Shown: positions 15,066-25,313 of the stretch, piece by piece
How the letters are laid out: each line of letters begins with the position of its first letter
How positions within the stretch are numbered: position 1 is the first letter of the stretch
Source of the DNA: Tetrahymena thermophila SB210
Lineage: Eukaryota > Ciliophora > Oligohymenophorea > Hymenostomatida > Tetrahymenidae
DNA length: 64,000 nt
Assembly: GCF_000189635.1 (NCBI RefSeq)
Contig: NW_002476335.1
Span: forward strand, 186,001-250,000
Direction: 5' to 3'
Notes under the pieces: model-generated
What the model saw: the letters and a program-made list of their open reading frames with translations, nothing else
What the model was told of the DNA's origin: nothing
Databases searched by the model: none
Position numbers and translations under genes: made by a program

Positions 15066-17546
15066 TCATTTGGTATTATTTTTGCAATACTTAGATTTTA
15101 TATGCTTCATTAAATTTATTAAACTTTAGATTGTATCATTTTTGTCTCCTGTCATTTCACTTAAAAAGAAATTGTCATTGTTATGCTTTATTATCTAAGT
15201 AACTTTGCATCTTATTTCTGGTTTATCACTGTTATTGTAATCCTAAAATAAGTAGTAGACAGACCAATCAGCTTTTTGATTTAGAAATAATTTAATAAAC
15301 ACTAAAAATTAAGTGAAATAAATATTACCTAATTTTTGATTTTAATACACTGACTTGTTAATTTAGTCCAAATCAACTTTTTATTTAAATATTTTGATAT
15401 TATTTTTATCTTCCATTCGCTAAACCTTATATAAAAATATGATCTAGGCAGTACTTTAAAAGTATTATTCATAAGAAACAGGAAGGATAGATATATCATT
15501 AACATCTTGTTCTTTTAATTCTCTATATTCACGACACTTTTTGATATTGTTATTTATAAAATTGTAAAGTAAAAAATATATTAGCAAACTAATTTTTACT
15601 CTGCTATCCCATATGTATTGCTTATCAACAAAGAAGTCAATCAAATTTTCTTTTTCTGTTGGAAAGTAGCTCGTTATTTTAAATAATTAGCTTCCTCTGA
15701 ATTATTTACAATGGTAACTTTATATTTACTCTTTAATTAAATAATATTTACCGCTATTATGTTTTAATTTTGTATTCTGTATCATCTTTTTTTATATCTG
15801 TCCAATCCTGAAGTAAGAAATTATCAATTTACAAAGCCATGTTGTCTGTAGAATCTGTTTAAAATATATTATCTTTTTCTTACTTAAAGATTTCTAATTA
15901 GTTTCTTTGCAAATATTAATTTGTAGTCAATTACTACCTTTATTAACTCCATTTTTTGTATTCTTCTAAAGATTGCTTTGAAAGCTTAAAGTAATCAGAC
16001 ATCAATTTATAAATTTATTTTTCTTTATCTTAGTTTTTGTCTGCATATTTAGAAAGCAGCTAAAATGCATACTGTCTACAATTATTTGCTGGAAGATCTG
16101 ATATATGTTTATCTGTATTTATGCAAATAATTAAGAAATTATTTTAATTATTAAATTAATTTACCTAATCTCAGCTCTTGATACATTTAAACAGGTGTTT
16201 CTTTGGAAAAAACTCTTATATATGTTTCTGCATCTCTATTGAATTCAAAGTCTAGGAGCTTAGCCAAAATTTACAAACCTGCAGAGCATTAGATATGATT
16301 ATTCTTCATGGAATTGTCATCGCTGGAAGGCTAACCTACAATTTTAATTAACCCCTTTAGTTAATCATTTCCCTTTTTAATAAAAGAGCTTATTTAATAT
16401 TTGCAAATTGAAAAATAATAGCTATATATTTACATGAAGGAGTAATTTAATAGATTTTATTTCTAACTTAGGCTTTTATTTACCGTATCTTTCTTCAATT
16501 TATCTATAATTTTAAATTTGTTCATCACTGTGCTTATTTAATAATATCAGCATATCATTTATTTCCTTTAAGTCTGAGCTATCGTGAATTTAAGAACCCA
16601 TACCTTTGATTTAGCTGTTCTATAACTAATTTCTCTAATAAGGTATCGAAATTTTATTCATCTAATATTTGTCTAATTTTATTCAAAAATAAATTTATTA
16701 TTTCTCTTGATATTTCATCAAGTTTTACTGTAAATTTCTAAAAAATCATAGAATTGAGGAATGTATGACTCTCTTTATATTTCCACAAGCCTTTAAATGA
16801 AATCTAGTTTTTAGCAAATAAGTTGGTTTTACTTAAAATGAATTGATTTATGTATTACTGTTCAATGCTATTTTTCTCGACTCTAAGACTTCAGGTTCTT
16901 AATTTCCAAAGATTATTTTACGAGGAAATTCGCTAAATACATCTTTTTAAATTTACTATTTTTCTATCTTTAATTTTATATTTATATGATAATAAATGAT
17001 GACGTATTACAAAATTTTAATTAAATTAATTCAGTGTTTGATTTCCTTGCTTATTTTTCCTATCAAAAATGTTAATTTTAACAAACACACTCAATTTCAA
17101 AGATTTGTTCAATATTTTGTGAATATTCACTTTAAGCTTTTAAAAAAGTCATACCTCACTTTTAAAACTTTTGAATTCAGAGTAGCGCTTTGATATCTAG
17201 TAACTTAACTGATCAGTTTCAACTTGAATAATGTATCCCTTTTATAAACATAATGTTTAATATTGTTAATAATATTAATAAAAATTATTTCAAGTGAACA
17301 TGTTCACAAAAATAAAAGTAAAAAGCATTATGAATTTAAGAAATTTAACAAATACAAAAAAAATTTTACTATAAACTTTTTTCCATTTAAATCTTCTTAT
17401 CTTTCATATGCTATAATCTAAACTCTCATTTACTATTCGTCTTAATAGAATTTTTCATAGAACTTTAATTTATCAGAAGCAAAATTTGCATTATATTGGT
17501 ATATTTATGACTCAAATCCACTCCCACTGTGTCTGATTCTGCTCAT
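15066..17546 (-). CDS. PX-domain protein with a possible START-like C-terminus
   Basis: Phosphoinositide-binding protein. The first exon (from ATG 17546) begins MSRIRHSGSGFES; further on, exons carry GYIIQVETDQLSYQISKRYSEF and then FPRKIIFGNQEPEVLESR. These are the RY(S/D)F, polyproline-loop (here FPRK) and GN..PE..E.R signatures of a Phox-homology domain. The middle is helical and includes KFTVKLDEISREIINLF and LEKLVIEQLNQR. The last third, with NLIDFFVDKQYIWDSRV and ISILPVSYEQYF, resembles a START-type lipid-binding fold (the aromatic W-D after a basic stretch), but this is only a suggestion. Ends KHIKSKYCKNNTK at TGA 15066-15068. Two of the introns needed to keep frame are tiny: 29 bases (16804-16832) and 25 bases (16579-16603). 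Likely role: endosomal or phagosomal membrane traffic. Confidence 0.75.
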
Positions 17547-19298
17547 TTGTCAGAGAAAACTAATTTCTAAGTTATTAGTAGCAACTACTCTTTATAATTT
17601 TTTTATATTTAATGCAAATTGAGAATTTAATATCAAATCTAGGCTTCTTTTTAATGGTTTCTTTACACGCACTGCACTAAGAATGCTTTCAACAAGGTAT
17701 ATTAGTAAATAAAATAAATATTTTTTTTTGATATTTTAATTATCAAGCTAAAATATGATCTTTTACATTAAATTAAAAATAGAGCTCAACTTTTTGATTG
17801 AGAAATAGCTTTTGATAAATTTTACATTTTATTGTTAATTAACTATAAAAGAAAGCTAATAATTAATAAACACTGAACAAGTAAATATAAGCAAAATCTC
17901 AACATTTAATTTTGCCTCTTTAATACCATTCACATATTAATTGCAAATTGAATCAAGTTAATTCATTTTCCAAAAATTAGAGTACTTTTAGTAAAAACCA
18001 AAGTAATTTTTCTAATTATAATATATAGCTAATTTCTTTAGCAAATAAATATTAATTAGATCTGGTAATTGCGAAAACCACATTTAAAATTAATAAGGTA
18101 TTTACTAACATATGTATTGCTTAACTTATTTAGACTAATGGGGTTTTTCTTTTATATTTCAGTTCTAAGAAAGGTAAGGCTTCCAATATTAAGTTCAATT
18201 CAAAACTCATTTGATTTAAAAAATTAAAGGGGTTTTTATTACAAAAACAAACACTGAATGAAAATATTTTTTTTCTACTAAAATATTATTTACCATTTAT
18301 TTATTTATAAAGTATAAATAAAAATTCACTTAGCAAAATTTAATTTTTTTGTTTTTAATTAGAAGTTGATATTTGTGGTAAGTTGTTCATTCTTAATATT
18401 TACTTTTTTATGTATTTATTGTCAAAAAAAATTACATTTTTATGAATCCATCAGATATTTTCTTATAATTCATTACGATTGTAAAGTAATTTCTATTAGT
18501 ATTTAAAATTAATTTGTAAGTTCATGAATGAAAAATGTAAATTAAATTAATTTACTTTTATTTTCATTTCAGTAATTAAGATAAATTGCTTTAAATAAAT
18601 GCATTTATTATACATATATTTTCAAAAAAGGATAAATAAATATTTCAAATTTTTATCTTAGTAATAGCATTTATAGATTTATTTGTTAAAAAATTGTTTA
18701 TAGATTAGAAAATAAATACATTCACTTTTTTTTTAGTTAAATCAAATATAAAAATTAACTTGATTTGAAAAATATCAAAAAAGATATCTATTTTTGAATA
18801 TATTGTAATAATTTTAGAAAAAGTACTATTTTTCCCAAAAATTGACGATTTACTTAACTTATAAATTAAAGCTTAATGATGATAGTAGTATTTTCAAATT
18901 ACAATGACAAATAGTGAATTAAAGCTGGAGTTTTACATTTTTTGATAAACATATATCATTTAATAAGATACTCAACAATATTTTCAGAAGGATATACATT
19001 TTTGTAATTGTAACAGCTTTGTAATACACTAAATTGTAAGATTTTCCACAAAAGTAAAAAAAAAAAAAGAAATGGAATAAAAATAGTATATAATGCTTTG
19101 AATCTTCAATTAAGAGAAATAAATTAAATTTTGCAGTTATCAATAATTTCATAAAAAATTGAAATAAAATAATTTTTTAGATAGCAGTATTCATAAGAAA
19201 AAATTCATTTAAATTAGATTTAAAAAGAAGTTAAATTAATAATGATTAATTCTATATAATTATATTTTTTAAATACACATTTACATCAAATATCTTAA
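17547..19298. other. intergenic between two minus-strand genes
   Basis: About 1.75 kb. The part next to the PX gene (17630-17705) is less AT-rich and reads on the minus strand as a short coding-like segment (LVESILSAVRVKKP) lacking a start, so it could be a 5' UTR, an unrecognised upstream exon or a gene remnant. The rest is A/T runs with no recognisable feature. Confidence 0.4.
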
Positions 19299-21071
19299 TC
19301 AAAATTTTGTTTATTCACATACGTGATCAAGCTTTTTTGCATGATCATCTTTAGTTTATTGAGTTCTACAATTTATTCCATACCAACATTTATCTCTATT
19401 GTTATATGGAGAAGGCAAGTCTTTCACTATTTTTATTCTGTATTAAACAACCATTTGGAACCAAACTTTTGTAAAGCAAACTTAGCACACTGGAGAGATA
19501 TCTCTCAATTAAATTCTTTTGTTGTCAGTCTCGTTTGCATCAAATTTCTTATTTTTTTCATAAAAGAATTTTCCTGTTTTCATTTCTTTTTACAGAATGT
19601 CATTATATATCATTTATGTTGTTAAGCGTTTCTATGTCATATATTAACTAAATACTTTGCTTTCTGTATGGTTATTATTAAAAAAGCCAAGTGGTATAAA
19701 ATTAGGAGGAGTTCTTTCTCTCAATAGCTCAAGATAATTACCAAGAATTAAATATCTCTTCTACTTGCATCCTTTCATATATAAATTACAGAAAAATAGA
19801 TTACATATTACACATTTTTAATTATCACTCTCATCTCCTCTGTCAGGAAATTCTTTTTTGCATGCATTACATGTAACATGCTTAGTATTTTCATCACACT
19901 AAAATCCATCATCATCTCTAGCTTTTTTGCATTCTCTGCATACTTCTAAGTTATTTTTTTTGCCTCCTATACTATTTTTATTTTAAGCTGACTATTAAGG
20001 TCTTGAAGGTGCAGGTTTTATTTCAGGTTCTTCGTCCTCACTTTATATTCTATTGTTGTTATTTCTTATTGGAGCTTTAGGTTCTGGTTTTTTTTATGCT
20101 GCTGGAGCAGGTATATTCCAAAGCTTTCTTATCTTCTCGTCCATTTATTCATAATATTCTTTTGTATTTTTTTTTTCTGGATGTTTGTTTAGCAAATTTT
20201 CAATTAAATTGTTGATTGTAGGATTTTTTGCAAAATCATTATATTTAGAACGGCAATTTGGGCACTCATCACTCTTCTGCTTCCAGTCATAAAAACAAGC
20301 TCCGCATAAATTATGTAAGCAAGGTTAAAGAGTCACACAAGAATAGATAATATCCATACAAATAACGCATTCTAATTCTTCAGATATTTTATCATCCTAA
20401 GTCTTAAATTTGTTCAACTATTCCTAAATTTTACGCTTTTCTTCTTCATGCTCTTCTTTGATTTTTTAGATTCTTTATTCTTCTTCTTCCCTGTGTTATT
20501 GTTTTATCTTAGCAGTTTCTTCTTCTTTCAACTTCGATGCATAAGCTCCTCCATTTGATGAAGATTAGGAAAGTTTTACAATAAAACCTATGACATCAGC
20601 CTAACTAACTTTAGATTTGTGAAGAATATATATGAGATCCCCGCTATCTATCTTAGATTTATTTTCCTTACCAAGTTTTCTATCAAAAATAAAAGTTCCA
20701 TTTGTAGACAGGTCTTATAAATAAACTTCATTTTCTGAAGGATCATAAATAAGTTTACAGTGGGTACCGCTAAGACGCTTGTCATCAATTCTTAGAACAT
20801 TATTAGGAGCTCTACCAATTGTTATTTCATTCTAAAGGCACTCAAATACAGAGAATTTACGTGAATCAAGAGGAATTATTTCTCCCCACTTTTATGATTT
20901 GCTTTATGATTTCTCATTCTCGTTATCGCTGACGTCTGTTTCAGGATCTTCTTGCTTTTAATTTGATTAATTTTTAGATTTTTCAATGTCCATTTTTTCT
21001 TCGCTTTTATTAATATTCTATTCAATAGCTACTGAGTTCTTTAGCTAATTAATTTTTTATAAATAACTCAT
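19299..21071 (-). CDS. CHFR-like E3 ubiquitin ligase: FHA, RING, Cys-rich, PBZ zinc finger
   Basis: Intronless: 1773 bases, 590 residues. FHA domain about residues 65-145 with ITIGRAPNN (Arg87), LSGTHCKL and LQDLSTNGTFIF, for phosphothreonine binding. A charged coiled coil (about 175-230) precedes the RING: CVICMDIIYSC begins at Cys235, then CLHNLCGACF and CPNC, for E2 recruitment. A Cys-rich region (CRECKKARDDDGFQC, CNACKKEF, CVICNLFFC) leads to PVCQVCFTKVWFQ. The C-terminus CWYGINCRTQQ...HAKKLDH (first Cys about 562) is a poly-ADP-ribose-binding zinc finger with CX5C...HX5H spacing. This order equals that of CHFR, a mitotic checkpoint ligase. Two in-frame starts exist: 21071 (preceded at once by TGA) and 20993; I chose the longer. 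A 100-codon open frame on the other strand is a shadow of the C-terminus. Confidence 0.93.
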
Positions 21072-21953
21072 TCAAATTTGTTAATAATCTATATAGTTTA
21101 ATAAATTTGAAATTAATTGATTTAGTCTTAATAATATTGATATAAAAATTAAAATGTATAAATTATTTCTAAGTCATTGTTGCTTTATCTTGACATCAAA
21201 TCTAAATGGCTGATAAAAATCAAATTCTGAATGAATTACGATTATCTTCTTTACCGCGAAACTTTATTAAGATATACAGTATTTATTTGTATAATTAGCT
21301 TAATAAAATCTGATGATTTGCATAGACAATATAAAAATTAATATTTATTTAGTAAAAATAATAGCAATTAAATTCAAAATAAGATTTTCTTACTAAGTTT
21401 TTAGCTTGCTCTAAATTAAAAGCAATTTTATTCAAAAACCTGGTTTTCATATTTCTCAAAATTAAAATTAGCATCAAATATTTTTCTAATTCCGAATTCC
21501 ATATTTTTTAATCTTTTAATTTCTGCTATCTAATTTAATAGATAAATATTTTAAAATATTTTAAAGTTAATCTCAACTTATATAAAATAGATAAATTTTA
21601 TTAAACTGTTTGTTCATCACTAAGTTTTATCTATTCTTAAATTATTTGATTTAACTATTATTTGTTTTGTTTTTTTTGATAAAAAACCTATTTTAATAAA
21701 AATCTAAGCTTGAATTTAGTGAAAAATAAATGATAAGTAAATAAATAAAAATCAAACAATTACAAGCTTATACCAAAATAAAATAATAATTAATATATTT
21801 AGTAAAATTTTCACCATTTTATTTTAATAAAAAAATATAATAGAAGTAATAATATAAAAACACAAAATCAAATAAAAAATTTTATATTTTTAAGTTTTAT
21901 TAATTATTTCAAATGAGCTTTTAAATTTATGAGAAATAAAATTTTAATGATTT
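21072..21953. other. intergenic, possible tiny ORF on minus strand
   Basis: About 880 bases between two minus-strand ubiquitin genes. On the minus strand an ATG at about 21504 opens a 43-codon frame beginning MEFGIRKIFDANFNFEKYEN, closed by TGA near 21375. With only TGA as stop this length is expected by chance, so I do not call a gene. Otherwise A/T-rich promoter and 3' flank sequence. Confidence 0.4.
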
Positions 21954-23693
21954 TCAAAATTTAGCTTTATTTGAATTAATCCATTGTTTTAATTCAGCAT
22001 GAGTATTAACATAGAATTCGCTTTTAACATCCAATGAAGTTCCCATTATGTCAACCATCAATTCGTCTACTGATTTATTAGCATATTGCTTAATGTGATC
22101 TAGGCACTTCTATTTAAATATGTTAATATCATCAAGATATTATGCTGCAATAGTACTATCAAGAGCATCATTTGGGTTAGGATCTTGCATTAAGGACAAA
22201 AAACTATTTAGTGATTTTTAGATAGTTAAGGCTGGGGACCATTAATCTTTTAGAATATCTAAGCACATATGTCCCTAGGAGCTTATATTTGGGTGATATA
22301 TGGGAGTTATAAAACGGGTACGAGGAGGTTTAAAGGGATAGTCATTTGGAAAAGTTATATAAACCATAAAGACTCCATAATTGTATGTTGTTCCTTCAGG
22401 ACCTATTAATAGCACCTTCCAGTTCATTATATCATTTTCTGCAGGGAATACTTTAGCCTTAAAATTAGGGTCAGTTTCCTTTTAAATAGTTTCTAATTCT
22501 TTGACTATTCTTTTTAAAACTGCTTAACTAGGTCCTTATTAATTAATACTAGCTCCAGTACTCGAGGTAGAGGATGATGATGGTTAAGTTGGATTGTTAG
22601 CAATTTTGGAGTACTTTGCTATAATATGACTAATGTCTGCAGCAGGCTGCTAAATTTACTTATCATAACTAACTTAAATACCTTCTGTATCAAAAGGAAG
22701 TGACTAGAATCTGTCTAAATTAATAAATTAATCAGTGTCACATTATTAAACACTCTTTGAGTAAAACTCTTCGAAATTAATGTCCCTTGCACGAACAGAT
22801 AGGATTGTTTCTATTTCAAATAATTTTAAACCATCATTTATAGAGGCTGGGCAATAACATCTACCACCACTCGCATGAGTGATTGCTTTTAATTACAAGC
22901 TTTATTAACTTACAACAAATGAGTCTAATATAATACGATTTTTTAATATCAAAGCTGCAACTTCACCAGGTTTATATTTAGATTCATTGTCTTCACCATC
23001 AGTAAGGGCAATCATACGTAAAATAGTGTTAGGGTGCTTTTTCTTGTATTCTATTAAACTGTTGACTCCTTCAACTAAAGAATCATACAGACGAGTACCA
23101 CCTCTTGGAGCAGCATCATCTACTAGCTTGATAAACGTATTCATATCTCTGATAAATTCACATTTTTTTTCTATCTTACTGTCAAACCAAAAAAGTGAAA
23201 CTACGTGATTGTACTCCATAGCAAGTGTTTTATCAGCAAAAGCAGAGAAAAAGGCATTAACTGCTCCTATTCTAGGTAAGCCTTACTCATTATAAAATGT
23301 TGATCCCATAGAACCTGAAATATCATACAAAATTACTATTGCCTCTTTAGGATCTTCCTCTTTCTATTATTCTACTTAAATCGGCTAATCCTATTCTTAT
23401 TTAACTTTAGATACCATCTTAACTAGGTCATTGTGAGAAATTAAGCTTGAAACAGCATCATCTTCAGAAAGCACAAACTCTTAGTCGTCAGCAAGTGAAT
23501 AACAACTATATGCTTCATCTTAAAGATTGTAGTTTAGTTTCTTTAAATGTTCTATTAACTCATATCTTAGCTACTAAATCTTTTGTTAAGGGTCTTTAAC
23601 TTAGAACTTAAATTTAAATTCATTAATTTAAACTTTTATGATGAAATTAGAAGCTTAAGAGCTTGATACTATAACTTCTGCTTCTTGGTCCAT
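21954..23693 (-). CDS. Ubl-like + von Willebrand A + E2 ubiquitin-conjugating enzyme fusion
   Basis: Intronless: 1740 bases, 579 residues. N-terminus (about 10-95) has the hydrophobic pattern of a ubiquitin-like beta-grasp (FIIKVQINEFKFKFQV, then a helix). The vWA domain (about 115-290) has a complete MIDAS: DISGSMGS (Asp124, Ser126, Ser128), GGTRLYD (Thr200) and ALTDGEDN (Asp232); it continues AITHASGGRCYCPAS. The E2 fold occupies about 390-545: WKVLLIGPEGTTYNYGVF, YPFKPPRTRFITPIYHPN and GHMCLDILKDQWSPALT, with active-site Cys477 followed by DPNPND. The HPN tripeptide is present. A C-terminal helical tail ends INSNKAKF. E2 enzymes normally stand alone at about 150 residues, so the N-terminal ~380 residues are an unusual extension, presumably for divalent-cation-dependent substrate or partner binding. 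The neighbouring codirectional gene is a RING ligase that could use an E2. Confidence 0.92.
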
Positions 23694-24149
23694 TTATAAA
23701 TCTGAAATTTATGTTTAGCTTTTTATAATTACTTTTATTATTAATTGTATTTTTTTTATTTTAAATTGTTATTATTTTTCTAAAGTAAAGAATTTAATGG
23801 ATTTAAATTACTCATAATATTAAACAAAATTGTAGGAGTCGCATAAATTGTTAAAAATTAGATCAGAAGGATTGAGTTTATTCAGATTTAATCAAATCTA
23901 AATTTTTTATTTAGAGAATGATATGAAATAGAAGATATAATTTTTATTATTAATTAATCTGATTAATTTTGAATAGAATAAGCTCATCTAATCTAAATTG
24001 TGTCGCTGAATTGTATAGCTTTGTAATTTACTATAAAAAATTTCTATAGTTGATAGATAATTTATCTATTTTATTACATAAAAAAAATAAAAAAATGTTC
24101 CTTTTCTAATTTTTAAAATCATGATATGCTAGTTATTTTTTATTTCATT

Positions 24150-24290
24150 AAAAAATATACTGTAACTCCTTGGAAATACCCGACGAGCTGAGGAGCTGAA
24201 GACACCATTTATTTTTAAAATTATTTTTAAAAGTCCTTCCTCAATGTTTAATTTTTAGATGTGTTTGAGGATCCAAGTTTTTACAGTAAC
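24150..24290 (-). ncRNA. candidate structured RNA with terminal stem and U-run
   Basis: Inside AT-rich DNA sits a ~130-base element with nested complementarity. ACTGTAA (24159-24165) pairs with TTACAGT (24281-24287); CTTGGA (24169-24174) pairs with TCCAAG (24272-24277); the two are separated by a 3x3 internal loop. TCCTCAA (24238-24244) pairs with TTGAGGA (24265-24271), stacking directly on the terminal stem. The GC-richest part is 24177-24210. On the minus strand the terminal stem is followed within three bases by six T (24155-24150), as in RNA polymerase III transcripts. A closed terminal stem plus U-tail is typical of Y-like RNAs, RNase P/MRP or SRP RNAs, but I cannot match any of these. 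It could also be an unrelated inverted repeat. Confidence 0.4.
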
Positions 24291-24734
24291 TAGATTAAGC
24301 CTTATGAAAAATTTAAAAAGCAATTAACTATTTAGTTTTAAAATAAATAAAGTATTAGAATAAATTTAAACAAATAAATAAATATATCTTTGAAACAATC
24401 AAAATTTTTTGTAATTAATTTTTATTTAGAAAGAATCAAAAGTAAAAAATCAACTAATTAAGAATAAATAAAAAATTAATTTTAAATATATTTTTAATTG
24501 GTTTATAGAGTTAATTATACAAGTAGTGTAAATTTAAAAAACGAAATAATTTCAAAAGATATTAAAAATAAATATAAAATAATCTGATTTATATTTATTT
24601 ATTTATTTTCACTAAGCAAATTATCATAATATTTTAAATAACCAAAAATATTTTTAACAAATGTTTTTTTTAATGTTTCATTCATCTAATTAAATAATAT
24701 TTTTTTAAATAAAACAAAAAAATTAAGTGATGAG

Positions 24735-24956
24735 ATGAAGAAAGAATAATTAAAATATATTAATAAAAAAATTGATTAAGAAGATATTTTAAATTTACTT
24801 AAAAAGAGTAGACTTTTTGATGATAAACATACTCATTTTATAATTAGTTTAATCAGCTAAATTGATTTTAAAAACATAATCTGTAATCTAAATTAAAAAT
24901 TTAAAAACATATTGAAGAAATAAAATAATATATTATATCTGAATATATTGAAATGA
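24735..24956 (+). CDS. weak small-ORF candidate
   Basis: ATG to TGA frame of 73 residues using the ciliate code, Lys/Ile/Asn rich, including DILNLLKKSRLFDDKHTHF. Chance frames of this length are common where TGA is the only stop, and no homology is apparent. Further downstream, FVLIDSNKVIEIIK (from about 24971) also looks coding-like but I found no frame-preserving splice joining them. Confidence 0.15.
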
Positions 24957-25313
24957 GATTGTTTTAATTTTAGTTTGTGTTGATTGATAGCAATAAAGTG
25001 ATCGAGATTATTAAAAGTAAAGGAAAAATTAGCAGAAAATAATGACATAAAAAAATGGTAAATAAATAAATTAAGGATAGATAGTTTTTTGCAAATTTTA
25101 TTATATCAATATATTTATTTTTATTATATAGTTTGTTAAATAGATTGAGAGTGAAAATAATTCATCTAAGATAGGAGAAGATAATAAGAAAAAGAAAAAA
25201 CTTAATAAATAGTAATAAATAATAATATCTCAAGAATATATAGCAAATAAAAGCAAGCAAAGAAAGTATTAAAACTCATTTATTTATTATAAGCAGTAAA
25301 AAACAATCTAAAT

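Larger units (their letters stand above)
23694..25313. promoter_or_regulatory. divergent intergenic region (E2 fusion / HECT ligase)
   Basis: About 1.6 kb between divergently transcribed genes, so it holds both promoters. Contains a compact, GC-richer element with strong self-complementarity at 24150-24290 (listed separately) and a weak small-ORF candidate at 24735-24956. From about 24960 to 25310 there are further coding-like scraps on the plus strand that I could not assemble; they may belong to the 5' leader of the HECT gene. Confidence 0.5.

Noticed and set aside
19323-19625. 100-codon hydrophobic open frame on the plus strand
   Set aside because: It lies exactly opposite the conserved C-terminus (VCFTKVWFQ, PBZ finger) of the CHFR-like gene, whose frame continues to TGA 19299; the plus frame is a shadow.
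22870-22925. Possible short intron in the vWA domain (GTAAGTTAATAAAG... on the minus strand)
   Set aside because: The frame is open without splicing and reads SFVVSQQSLQLKAITHASGG, as expected for this domain; removal would break the frame.
24175-24190. ATACCCG resembling the 5' end of ciliate telomerase RNA
   Set aside because: No CCCCAA template or matching pseudoknot nearby; the short match is chance or unrelated.
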